DNA of 64,000 nucleotides from Salminus brasiliensis (lineage: Eukaryota; Chordata; Actinopteri; Characiformes; Bryconidae), in NCBI RefSeq assembly GCF_030463535.1, contig NC_132878.1, forward strand, positions 25,389,925 to 25,453,924, written 5' to 3'. Position 1 is the first letter of the stretch. Each line of letters starts with the position of its first letter. The notes below the pieces were generated by a model. It made no database searches and was not told the origin of the DNA. It saw only the letters and a program-made list of their open reading frames with translations. Made by a program: the position numbers and the translations under genes. Shown in pieces: positions 40,940 through 51,984 of this stretch.

Positions 40940-41875
40940 ACATTCAAACCTGGTATTAACATGAATCTCGGGGGATCTAATCACATTTGGTCAGCAATCA
41001 GTACAAGTAAGAATAGGGTACAACGTGTCTCGCGGCACATTTGTGATCCAAACCACCTTAAAAATGACCATCACCACATCTAGAACATCTGTAGTATGAA
41101 TGTACATAAAGTGTCCTGATGTACCTTCAAAAATAACTGGAAAATATTGCGAGATTGTGAGACTGCTGCAAGCTCGGCTAATGGCTATAGATAAATCTCC
41201 ATTTGGGCTTTAGACTCCTTCTGTATCCATGCTGTCTACAGCTCCGGCCAGGTTCTGGACTCCATGCCAAATGCAAGGTACCAAATAGTGATTTCCACTT
41301 TTCCAGTTGCCTAATTGATGTGTCTGTTGTCAGTTTCAACAGCAGTCAAAAATTTCCACAAAGTGCACCGTTAATCAGTGAATGCAAATATAGTAAAGCA
41401 GTCAAACTGCCACACACTGGCTTTAATGGGCTTATGCAGCCATGATTGAGGTCCATATTGCTATCTAGCAGTTGAACAAGGAACTGCAGTGCCATGTGAC
41501 CTTGTGCAATGCTGCAGCAACTCGCAAAATATAGATGATATGATCTGGCCAAATTATTTGTCGATCGGCGATCACATATTTGGGCTGAAAATCGGCTGAT
41601 ACCAATACATAGCCAAACAATCCACCTCCCAAAGCAGAGTTTTTTTTCATCGATCCATAGCATCTGTTGGGCAGATGAACACAACAGCTTTTCATTGTAT
41701 CTCCACTCCTGTTTATCCGTTACTTGGGCTAGCAGACTATGTGATCATACTGGACATTTCAAAGCAAATGCACTGGGAGAATAGTACATTTTGCTGTTGT
41801 GAACAGTCATGTATTTGACAGTCTCTTGTGATCTGATCGCCCAAGATGCATGTTAATGCCAGTGTGAACAGGGCT
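40940..41875. mobile_element. Long MITE-like element with inverted ends
   Basis: CCTGGTATTAACATGAATCTCGGGGGATCTAATCACAT at the left is the approximate inverse of GTGATCTGATCGCCCAAGATGCATGTTAATGCCAGTG at the right. A related fragment lies at 44318-44430. No coding capacity was seen. Confidence 0.5.
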
Positions 41876-42121
41876 ATCAAAAATTATGAAAAAGTAAGTC
41901 ACAGGGCAGGTGTCAGGAAAGGAATACAGTGAATACATTCAGCAAGAAAACACATGAATACTTTCCCAGGATGGCTGTATGGATCAAATAGTCTACACAA
42001 TAAAGAAGCAAACAAAATCAAAGTACATCTGCTGATATCTGATGAACATAGTTAATCTGAGTCCTCTGCATCTCCATTTCCTCTTGGAGGGTGTCCTCAG
42101 GTGAGTGCGGAGTGGACATGG

Positions 42122-42180
42122 TTACTTCCCATGGTTTCCTCCCCTTCGCTCCAGCCTGGCCTCCAGCCACTCCATAAACT
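42122..42180 (-). CDS. SIBD-like copy B, terminal exon
   Basis: 59 nt after TTTGTGTCCTGAAG. Encodes EFMEWLEARLERRGGNHGK and TAA. Parallel to the terminal exon of copy A, with a longer basic tail. Confidence 0.75.
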
Positions 42181-45018
42181 CTTCAGGACACAAACATTTA
42201 TTCTCAACACTCTGATGATGTCATACAATAAAGATATTCTTTCTAAGGAACTGTATGTATTTTCTAATTTCATCCTCTAGAAGGGTGAAGGCTAGCATGT
42301 GCTTCCTTTTCCGACTCATACATCACTTAGTAATCAACCTTGAGTTAGATAACTGCCAGATAACTTTTTAACGCAGAGGACAGCTATACCCGCTTGCAGA
42401 AGAACGCTAGCAGCCAATTCTGTTCGGTCGACTAACAGACACCTGTGCTGTTTTGCATAGATGGGGGTCTTCCTATGCAACCAAGAGAGAGGGAGGCCAA
42501 TTATGTTCACTTTTAGGCCGGTACACCGCTCAGGGTTTATCAGGCTACAACTATGAGCTACAAGGCAAATGTGGCTAACAAGTAATGAAAGCAATCAATC
42601 ATTAACACAGAGTGTCAGACATTATTCAATTTCACACAGTTTGTGTGCAGTTACACTATATGGACAAAAGTATTGGGACACCTGCTCATTCATTGTTTCT
42701 TTTGAAATCAAGGGTATGAAAACAAGAGGCCAGAATTTATCCTGCATTTGTTGGAGTAACTGTCTCTACTGTCCAGGGAAGGCTTTTTACTAGATTTTGG
42801 AGCATTGTTGTGAGGATTTGATTGCATTCAGCAACAAGCATGTTAGTGAGGTCAGGATGTTAGATGATCACCACCCCACCTCATTCCCAACTCCTCAACT
42901 CATCCCAAAAGTATTGGATTGATCACAAACCATCATTCCAAAGAATACAATTTCACATCTCCACAGCTCAATGCTGGGGGGCTTTATACCCCTTCTAGCC
43001 CACACCTGGCATTAGGCACTGTGCCAAAAGGTCCATGTTTATCTGCTCCAAAGTGTCCTATTCTATTAGCAGTACTTCTCTACAAGGACTGGATAAACTG
43101 TGTATGTGTGTGTGTGCACTTGCACATATGTGTCAGCAGTGGGTGCAACTTAAAGTCGCTTAATGCATTTATTAGAAGGCATGTCCACAAACATTTGGAC
43201 ATATAGTATACATTAGAAACTAAATGTACTTTTTAGCCAAACAATCACTTTAAAAAGTTACCTGCGTAAGTGGGAAAATGTAGAGCATTAGGTGTACAAC
43301 AAACAGAATACACTACTTTCCCTCTCACATTTAACCCACACTTACCATTATCATCTGTCAGTTGTTTTTCTGAATTCGTAGTCCAGATGACGAGGGCATT
43401 GGTGTGATAGAGCACATGTGATGAACAAGAGCCATCGAGAGAAAGGGACACAAAGCAGAAAAAGGTTAATGCACGCTAACTGTGAAATTTGGGGCACATG
43501 GTCACATTGTTAAGTACCTTTTTATAGAGGTTACAAACCATGTTCATTTTTATTGTTCATATTTGTATTATCAATGTATCAGATCACTCCATTCACAACG
43601 GTGCAGAAATGCTGTCAGTTCTTTTAGTAATAACTGTTCCACTGAATTCTCAGGTAACTCAGGTTAATGCTTTGTCTGTGCATAGAGTACTGTCTTAAAG
43701 TACTAAGCCTTAAATGATCCGTAAAGCTGTTAATCTGGGAAGTAAGCATTTATTAGTTAAAAAACACATGTAAGCAAATAAAAAGAAATAAACAAATAAA
43801 CAGTACATTTTGATTGCTGTGTGTGAGTGTTTTAGCCTAACCATTTCCAAGCCCTTTGGCAAGTGAGTTCTGGCTGTCAGAGGTCAGAGATGGTCCACAC
43901 AGAGTGAGCTGTTTTGGCAGAGTTTTCTAACTCAGTGTCAGTGATGATTGATATTTGCAGCTTTGCAGTCAATACTCCTCAGTGCAGCACATTGAAACTC
44001 TCCTGCATTGTGGTGTAATAAAAAAAATGCTAAATGCTAAATTCAGTTGTTAGCAAATAATGAACACCTTAATGCAGCAAGGCTTATTACACACTAAGGT
44101 GTATTACTCAACTACAGGTACTTCTCTGGGGGCTCTTCTCTGGTAATAGAGCTATATAATAATACTTTCAGCTAGGCTGTTTGAGGGCTTAATCCCCACA
44201 TTACTGAACATATAACCCGACCATCAGGTATACTTCAAACATAGTTTTATATGATCAACCAATTGTCTATGAACAACCATGCATAATGACATGATGTCAG
44301 TGTTCTCATAGAGCCTTTTCACATCTGGCATTCATATGCGGTTGTATCTGGATACTCTCTGGATCTATTCTGACTGGATTCTGTTTACTTTGGTAATTAA
44401 AATGTGTGATCAGATGAGATCTGATATCACTTTCCCGCATTAAAAGCACACCAACACGAACATCACTTCCATTTTACTTCCTGTAAATGAGGAGGTTCTA
44501 CACTGCACTGGAACAACAGTTGGTTCTCAAATTTCTGTAGCGGCTCTGTCAAAAAATTGCAACAGACTATTTAAACCAGAAACCTAGAGCGCTGTTTTCG
44601 GATTGGCCAGAATCTGATTTGAAAGACATTCAGATAAATGCAGTTTAAGAAGGATGTATACTTTGTAGGTGGTTGAAATTATGAATGAATAAAGCCTGTT
44701 AAAAAATATTAAACGAATATATTGCAAATACACACCTTCACACACTCCCTCAGTCTCTACCTGCTGTTGGATTTTCCTCACACACTTAAGTCCCTGGTCG
44801 CACAATCCAAAAGCATTGAACGGGCCCCCACAGTGCTCTTTCTTCTGTTTCGCACACTTGAGGCAGCACCCACAGACATCCATCACTTTTCCCCCAGGAC
44901 ACTCGATCTCTTTGCATGTCCCCATTTCACAAGGTAAACATGACAGCGTCCAGCTGTTCTCCACAACCAACAGCAGCAGCAGCACCTGAGTGATCCGTAT
45001 GACTTTCAGATATGACAT
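42122..45018 (-). CDS. Single IGFBP-domain (SIBD-like) secreted protein, copy B, 3 exons seen
   Basis: Minus-strand exons are 45018-44736, 43369-43346 and 42180-42122 (366 nt, 121 residues), all joined in phase 1. Exon 1 begins MSYLKVIRIT with a leucine-rich signal peptide (to about residue 25) and a 12-cysteine IGFBP N-terminal domain (Cys 27, 30, 35, 40, 49, 51, 52, 55, 63, 73, 79, 93) with CGCC and CDQGLKC. Exon 2 adds EKQLTDDN. The last exon adds EFMEWLEARLERRGGNHGK. It is clearly a duplicate of copy A in the same orientation about 6.5 kb away: the exons and part of the intron around exon 2 still align. The threonine-rich exon of copy A was not found here, either lost or too diverged to see. 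Intron 2 contains an almost complete MITE (42652-43210). Predicted to be secreted; a growth-factor-binding role is only inferred from the domain. Confidence 0.8.
42652..43210 (+). mobile_element. Near-complete MITE inside SIBD-like copy B
   Basis: Runs from TACACTATATGGACAAAAGTATTGGGACACC to TCCACAAACATTTGGACATATAGTATA, with terminal inverted repeats. Best preserved copy of a family with partial copies at 4360, 24415, 47405, 61541 and 62874. No open frame. Confidence 0.75.
43346..43369 (-). CDS. SIBD-like copy B, exon 2
   Basis: 24 nt between TACGAATTCAG and the strong donor GTAAGTG. Encodes EKQLTDDN in phase 1. The preceding intron matches that of copy A. Confidence 0.68.
44736..45018 (-). 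CDS. SIBD-like copy B, exon 1 (signal peptide + IGFBP domain)
   Basis: Genuine ATG at 45018-45016. Residues 1-94 plus one base. Donor GTGTGT at 44735-44734 after ...GVCE. Confidence 0.88.
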
Positions 45019-45355
45019 TGTGGAGGTCCCTTAAGCTGAAGAAGCTTAAGATGCGTGAGATCAAGTCGTGGAGACCTTAAAGCCAAGCCTGAAGTCGTGC
45101 TATTTGCTCTACCTCTTCCCAATCCTAGGCTTGTTTACTTCAGTGCAGTGCAGATTGCATCACCTGGAAATTGTACATCGAATATTTCAGTGCTGATGTG
45201 GATCATGCCTGAAGCTGCGTTACATAAATTCTGCATGTTGGTACGTGTGTTGCCTAGAGACGAATATTTCTCGGTCATGATCTTGGAATTCACTTGCACT
45301 GTATATGTGACAACTTTTCTTACTTTATATATTGGTGCTCCACTGACATGTAATT

Positions 45356-46136
45356 GTAAGTGTTTCTAATAAAGTGGCCAGTGAGTAAAAGTATAAGGTT
45401 GGCATTTTTAATAAAGTGGCCAGTGAGTAAAAGTACAAGGTGGGTGTTTCTAATAAAGTGGCCAGTGAGTAAAAGTACAAGGTTGGCATTTCTAATAAAG
45501 TGGACAGTGAGTAAAAGTCCAAGGAGGGTGTTTCTAATAAAGTGGACAGTGAGTAAAAGTACAAGGTTGGCATTTCTAATAAAGTAGCCAGTGAGTAAAA
45601 GTACAAGGAGGGTGTTTCTAATAAAGTGGCCAGTGAGTAAAAGTACAAGGTTGACATTTCTAATAAAGTAGCCAGTGAGTAAAAGTACAAGGAGGGTGTT
45701 TCTAATAAAGTGGACAGTGAGTAAAAGTACAAGGAGGGTGTTTCTAATAAAGTGGCCAGTGAGTAAAAGTCCAAGGTGGGTGTTTTTAATAAAGTGGCCA
45801 GTGAGTAAAAGTACAAGGTGGGTGTTTCTAATAAAGTGGCCAGTGAGTAAAAGTACAAGGTTGACATTTCTGATAAAGTGGACAGTGAGTAAAAGTCCAA
45901 GGAGGGTGTTTCTAATAAAGTGGCCAGTGAGTAAAAGTACAAGGAGGGTGTTTCTAATAAAGTGGCCAGTGAGTAAAAGTACAAGGTTGACATTTCTGAT
46001 AAAGTGGACAGTGAGTAAAAGTCCAAGGAGGGTGTTTCTAATAAAGTGGCCAGTGAGTAAAAGTAAAAGGTTGACATTTCTGATAAAGTGGCCAGTGATT
46101 AAAAGTACAAGGAGAATGTTTCTAATAAAGTGGCTG
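45356..46136 (+). repeat. 42-bp minisatellite, about 18 copies, AATAAA in most units
   Basis: Unit TTTCTAATAAAGTGGCCAGTGAGTAAAAGTACAAGG followed by TTGGCA or AGGGTG. It starts about 340 bp upstream of the SIBD-like copy B start. Open frames on both strands are a by-product of the 42-bp period. Confidence 0.95.
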
Positions 46137-46583
46137 GTAAGTGCATACACACGCATACATGGTGAATTACCAGCAGAGGGCGTCCTTTTTAAAAGAATAT
46201 TTCTAAACTCTGCCACAGCTAATGTGCAGTGTGTTGTTCTAAAGCACTTGAAAGATGAACTAGAGAACTTGCTACAGCACCAGTTTGACAATCTATGCCA
46301 ACTTTTTAAAGATTTATTTCTGTTTACATTTTTACTTACAGTACATAATAGTACATAATATACAAGAAATATTTACATTTACAACTTCACTGCAAGGCTG
46401 CAAGGAAAGTGCTGTATGACCCACTGTTAACTATAAACATTGCATGGTGAAAAACAGGTAGCAGCCATTTGAAGTCATGCTTATAGATTACAGTGTGTCA
46501 TACAGTGTCAAATACACTTATAAAGAACTCTATTAGAGATTACTGAACAGCTTCACATGGTATACAATGATTTTGCACAGTGC

Positions 46584-46880
46584 TAATCAGAATCAGAGTC
46601 AGAATCGGATTTATTGGCCAATTATGTTTACCAACACAAGGAATTTGTTCCCGGCTGTTAGTGTCTCTCTAGTATTAACAATATACAGCTGCTCTACATG
46701 CAATATACAGACACTACACAATACACAGAGAACAATTGTAAACACAGTATACACAGACTATACGAGCACATTTCTATACAGTGTGCTTTACAGTGTTATT
46801 CACAGAATAGCAGTATGCTACACTATACAGATTAAATATTGTGCAACCACAGCAGTGTACATATGTGTGAAATGAATAAA
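46584..46880 (-). mobile_element. Second LINE-type 3' tail, inverted
   Basis: On the minus strand the sequence ends CCAATAAATCCGATTCTGACTCTGATTCTGATTA, preceded by AAATTCCTTGTGTTGG, similar in style to 47497-47724. Confidence 0.5.
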
Positions 46881-47270
46881 GGTGCAGTAATGCAGCAATT
46901 GTAGAATAAGAATGATATTAATAATACTAATTGTGTAAGTATAAGTCTTTGACTTTTTTGACTTTGTTGACCTTTTCATCCCTCCAAAAATAAAAACAAA
47001 GAAGGGCACATCAGACACCAAACTCACAGATTTAGTTACAGGGAATTTGTAGACCCTAAAAGTAGTGGATTACTTGTTCCATTAAAACTGGTGACCTCTG
47101 CAAACAAACAAGGCATGTAAATGTGTTACATAAAGACAGGAATATACTTCGCTGGAGAAGTACAGCATGAGGGAACCACCTGTTGGCTAAACACAGACAT
47201 AGACAGTCAGTGTATGCAGGGTTTGAGTTAAAACACAGATATAGAGATGGATAGAAGCACATATAAACAA

Positions 47271-47404
<134 letters not shown>

Positions 47405-47808
47405 TACAGACAGACTCCAAAGAGTCCTGTTCTATTGTCAATAATTCTTTTTAGGGACTAGACAAACTGTGTGTGCAACTGTGTGGATTGCATATCTGTG
47501 TACCTTTAGTACCTTTATTACCTTTAGTACTTTTTACTTTTTTAATTTATCCCCTACCCTATTTATTGTTTAGTGTCATTTTAGTTTTAGCCTTTAGTTT
47601 AAGACTGTGTTCTGTGTTTTTTGTTACTTGTCATATGTGTTGCTCTCACCAAGACAAATTCCTTGTATGTGTAACATACTTGGTGAAATAAAGAGATTCT
47701 GATTCTGATTCTGATTCTGATTCTGTGTCAGCATGGGCTGCTTGAAACTTAAAATAGGTGAATGCATTTATTAGGAGTGCATACAAACATTTTGGCATAT
47801 AGTGTAGA
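47405..47808 (+). mobile_element. MITE copy of the same family, split by a LINE tail
   Basis: The left part (AGAGTCCTGTTCTATTG...) and right part (GTGTCAGCATGGGCTGC...GGCATATAGTGTA) belong to one copy, interrupted at 47497-47724. Confidence 0.65.
47497..47724 (+). mobile_element. LINE-type 3' tail ending in (GATTCT)n, nested in the MITE
   Basis: Ends AATTCCTTGTATGTGTAACATACTTGG, AATAAAG and four to five GATTCT repeats, the 3' end style of fish L2/Rex-type LINEs. A short CTGTGT occurs on both sides and looks like the target duplication. Confidence 0.6.
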
Positions 47809-47989
47809 AAGGCAGACAGATAGACAGACAGATGGATATACCAGTATGCAGAGATATATAGATACATAGAAAGAAAGATGTGCAGACAGATAGGCAGACC
47901 TACAGACTGCGATATAGACAGAAAGACAGATAGATAGATAAATGAACGCTGAACGTTCATATACTTTAGTCGCACAAACATATGCTCAG

Positions 47990-48005
47990 CACGCACACAC
48001 ACACG

Positions 48006-48043
<38 letters not shown>
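47990..48043 (+). repeat. CA microsatellite
   Basis: (CA) with GCAC interruptions. Confidence 0.9.
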
Positions 48044-48045
<2 letters not shown>

Positions 48046-48290
48046 TACAGTGGCACAGTGAACACACATCCCTGGTGCTGGTCACATTGCATGGCTGTAT
48101 TCAGGTCAGAGCAGGATTAGGAAGCTCTCAGTGTGTGCTGGGGGATGGAGGGAGAGAAAGAGAAAGAGAAAAAGAGAGAGACAGAGGGGGTGGACATAGA
48201 GGGAGAAAGATAGAAATAGAGAGAGAGACAGAGGTCGAGATGGCCTAGAGTTTGCATATGTCAAAAGTGTAGTGGTCTACATGCATCCTC

Positions 48291-48336
<46 letters not shown>
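48291..48336 (+). repeat. TG-GA microsatellite
   Basis: (TG) followed by (GA). Confidence 0.9.
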
Positions 48337-48338
<2 letters not shown>

Positions 48339-48576
48339 TTACACCTCACATTTGCTATACACTGAAGTCATCATGAAGTGAAAGCAAAAGACAGACATAA
48401 GGACAAGAAAATAAGGGGAGGGTTAAAAAAAATTCCCCACACCATGACACCACTTCCACCAGCCGGGACAGGTGACGCAAGGCAGGTTGGGTCCATGGGT
48501 TTATGCTGATTGTGCAAAATTCAGACCCTAACATCTGTGTTGCTCAGTAGACAGTTAGATTTATCAGACCAGGTTA

Positions 48577-49215
48577 CATTTTTCCAGTCTGTTTAGGTGA
48601 GTCTGTACCCACTGCAGTCTCAGCCTTCTGTTCTTGACTGACAGTAGTGGAACCCATCAGGTTCTTCTGCTGTTGAAAAACCGTGTCCGACCATTCTCTG
48701 TTGACCTTTCTGATGAATACAACTCTTTTTTCCATCTGCAGTACTGTTTTAAGTGTTTCTAGAACTGCTGGACACATGGTATTTAAAATAAACAATACAT
48801 GTAATGAAGAAACAGTAATAGTTATAGTTACAGAATCAGTTATAGTCAATATGGAATCATTTATAATAGTTGCTGAATCATTTACAGTGTTGATTGAAAC
48901 TTTTATAGTAGTTACTGAATTATGCATAATAATATACAGTACCTCGTTTTCTTCATTACATTTATTCTATAATTTAAACACCATGTGACCAGCAGTTCTA
49001 GAAATACACAAACCAGTCTATCTGCCACCAACCATCCTGCCACACTCAGGATGACATTTCCTCCCATTCTGATGGTCGATGTAAACATTAGTCGAGGCTC
49101 CTGTCCTGTATATGCATGGTTTTATGTATTTTACTGCCGCAACATGATTGGCTGATTTTATTTCACATTCTATTTTTGTGCATCATTTGATCAGAGCAGC
49201 TGACCTATACATTTT
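48577..49215 (-). mobile_element. Decayed DNA transposon remnant with an inserted inverted structure
   Basis: Segments CCCATCAGGTTCTTCTGCTG, GACCATTCTCTGTTGACCT, CCATCCTGCCACACTCAGG and CCTCCCATTCTGATGGTC occur in the order of a common fish repeat whose ends read TAATAAAGTGGCC. The middle (48753-49003) is replaced by an inverted structure. Confidence 0.5.
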
Positions 49216-49404
49216 GGAAATGCTTCGAAATGACTTTGGTAAGATTGGTAATAATATGTCGAATCAAATCTTACACAAAGTTTATTTGTCATACGTGTCA
49301 AATAGTCATACATGGTACATCTAGCAGTGCAATGATTCACTTTGCTGTGATGTCTGTTCATTAACATGAAATTAATAAGATAATAAGGATAGATTGTATA
49401 CATG

Positions 49405-49925
49405 CAGTCATGATGAAAAAATAGGACACCCCCTGTAAACCTATATTTCAACATATGGACATTTGATCGTCATTTGAACAGTATTGAGAGATGGAGGTAA
49501 TATGACACAAACAATCTCACTAAAAATCTCAAAGAAAATCTCTCTAAATAAATAGTAAAACTTAAATTAACAGAAATGCAATTGCCCTGTGAGGGAAAAA
49601 GTTAGGACACCACGACATTCATCACTGCAGATGATTAGAACATCATTAGAGAGGATTTTGGAGGAGGAGCCTGTCTTATTTAAAATTCAGACATTTAGTT
49701 GGTCGTGGTTGTGGAAATGAGTGGTATCACCATGGTCAGATCCAAAGAGTTCTCTAAGGCTTTCAGAAAGAAGGTCGTAGATGCATTTGAGTCTGGTAAG
49801 GGATGTAAAAAGATCTCAGAATTTCAAAATCAGCTATTCCACTGTCCACAAAATAATTTACAAGTGAAAAAAAACACCAACATGGCCAGGTCAGGAATTC
49901 TCCAGCAATCCTAAAATTTCCTCAT
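49405..49925 (+). pseudogene. 5' part of a third Tc1-like transposon
   Basis: After an end-like segment with GGACACCCCCTG and GTTAGGACACC, a frame at about 49735-49830 reads RSKEFSKAFRKKVVDAFESG, like the N-terminal DNA-binding region of Tc1 transposases. It is lost soon after and runs into a degenerate repeat. Confidence 0.6.
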
Positions 49926-50705
49926 GTCATGATTAATATCCACTATAAATTATTTAGTAAAGACAATACACAATTTAGTAAACACTATAAATCATTCAGT
50001 AACTATTATAAATGATTCTGTAATTCCTAAAACTGATTTTGTAACTATTGATCTATAAATAATCTAGTATACACCATAAATAATTCAGTAAAAAATAAAT
50101 GATTCAGTATCTACTAGCTACTATAAATTATACAGTAACTACTGCAATAGATTCTGTACCTATCATACATGATTCAATGACTATTATGCATAATTCAGTT
50201 ACTGCTATAAAAGATTCAGTCAACACTGTAAATGATTTAGTAACTATTGAAAATGATTCCATAATGACTGTAACTGATTCAGTAACTATAACTATTACAG
50301 TAACTATAATAATTAAGTAGCAACTTGATCCAATACACATTATAAATGCTTCAATGACTATTACACATGATTTAGCAGCTACGATAAACAATCCAGTAAC
50401 TATTATAATTTATTTAGTAAACATTATCAATTATTCAGGAAACACTATAAATGAATCAGTATATGTTATACATGGGTTACTAACTAATTAAAATTATTCA
50501 GTATGTATTATACATGATTCAGTAACTACTATAAATTATACAGTGATTACCATAAATGATTCAATTACTATTATTCATGATTCAGTAACTACTGTAAAGT
50601 ATTAATATAATGACTGTACATGATTTAGTAACTACTATAAATGATTCAGAAACTACACTAAATGATTTTGTAACTACAGTAAATGATTTGGCAACTACAG
50701 TGGTG
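49925..50705 (+). repeat. Degenerate minisatellite, about 22-24-bp unit
   Basis: Many imperfect copies of AATGATTCAGTAACTACTATA. A related block occurs inverted at 48812-48940. Confidence 0.8.
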
Positions 50706-50839
50706 TTTACAAGCTAGCGAAACTGTGAGAGCATACAAGTGAGTCAAACTTTGCCAGGAAGGGTATGTGTGGAGTGGAAAAGTTTTAAAGAAGAAAAATA
50801 AAAAGGGGTGGGGGTGGGGGAGAAGGATAGTGTGGTTAA

Positions 50840-50945
50840 GAGAGAATAGAGAGAGAAAGAGAGAGAGAGAAGAAGAAGACAGAAAGAGAGAGAGAGAGAG
50901 AAGAAGACAGAAAGAGAGAGAGAGACAGGGAGAGAGAGAGAGAGG
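50840..50945 (+). repeat. GA-rich tract
   Basis: About 100 bp of GA with two GAAGAAGACAGAAA interruptions. Confidence 0.9.
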
Positions 50946-51689
50946 GTAGGTAATCTGGTTTAATTGCTTTAGGCTCGTGTTGGGTTGATGGTAAGGAGAT
51001 TGAGGTGCTCTCTGGGTCATCGGCTAAAATAACCCTACACACCCGGTCGCCTAGGCAAGGCCACACACACGTTGTCATGACAACATAGCAACCAGACGGC
51101 GGCCATGGCAGAGACCGTCTGTCCCTCCAGGTGCTTCTCCACCCCTCCAGTCTACAGCACCTGTCCCATAATGTTCAACAGTTTGGAATGGAGGTTCTGA
51201 CTACTATAAAACCAATGCGGTTGCTTGAGATTATTCTAATGGGCTAGTTCTGCGCAACTTCACAGGCTTGAAATAATTATAAGGAAACTAGAAACCCATA
51301 AAAGAAGAAAAACAGAATTAGATGTTTTTGATGAATGAATATATCATTTGAAATATTTTAGATAATCTCATTACATAAAGATGACCCCCGTCTCATAGCA
51401 TTCCCTTTTTTACCCTTGCTCAGTGATCAGTTTCTTACTATGGAGCCATGCATGGCTGGGCATTTTGGGGTAACAGACCCACATCTTCCAGCTGAAGTCT
51501 ACAGCAGTCCTGAGTTCAGAAACTAACCAATGATAAATGGGGAAGCATAGGGTGATACATTGGTCAGAAACTGATGGGCTACAGTCTGTGACTGTACACC
51601 AATGCAGTGGATCTACATGGTAGGTGGAGCTCATAAAGTTACCAGTGAGCAAGACGGGAAAAAAGTGAGGGGTGAGATAAACTACTAGA

Positions 51690-51735
51690 TAGAGATTTCT
51701 AATTAAGTGAGCTGTGAGTAGAAGTGGACAAGGAT
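51690..51735 (+). repeat. Single diverged copy of the 42-bp unit
   Basis: GATTTCTAATTAAGTGAGCTGTGAGTAGAAGTGGACAAGG aligns with the unit of the array 5.5 kb away. Confidence 0.6.
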
Positions 51736-51984
51736 AGATTCCTTGAGAGTCTTTGAATAGGTAATAAACTTACCTTAGAGTAAATGACTCGTTGATGTTT
51801 GGCTACCTAACCAGCACATCATCTCCAGTCAATATGATCTTTTTCAGTTAGTAAAATCAGGATTATTATTTAGCGTTCTTGTCAAATTCTGGAAATATGT
51901 GAAAACACCACATGGCAACAATAACCCTTCAAGGCCCCCCTCACTCCAGCAATAACATAAAAATAATGTAATCATAACAGACAT

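Larger units (their letters stand above)
38570..42100. other. Spacer between the two SIBD-like genes
   Basis: Holds the palindromic MITE at 40036 and the long MITE-like element at 40940. Otherwise unique A+T-rich sequence without recognised exons. Confidence 0.5.

Noticed and set aside
45320..46358. Frames of 227-323 residues with repeated LLTGHFIRN or IKWPVSKST
   Set aside because: Translation artefact of the 42-bp minisatellite, in several frames and on both strands.
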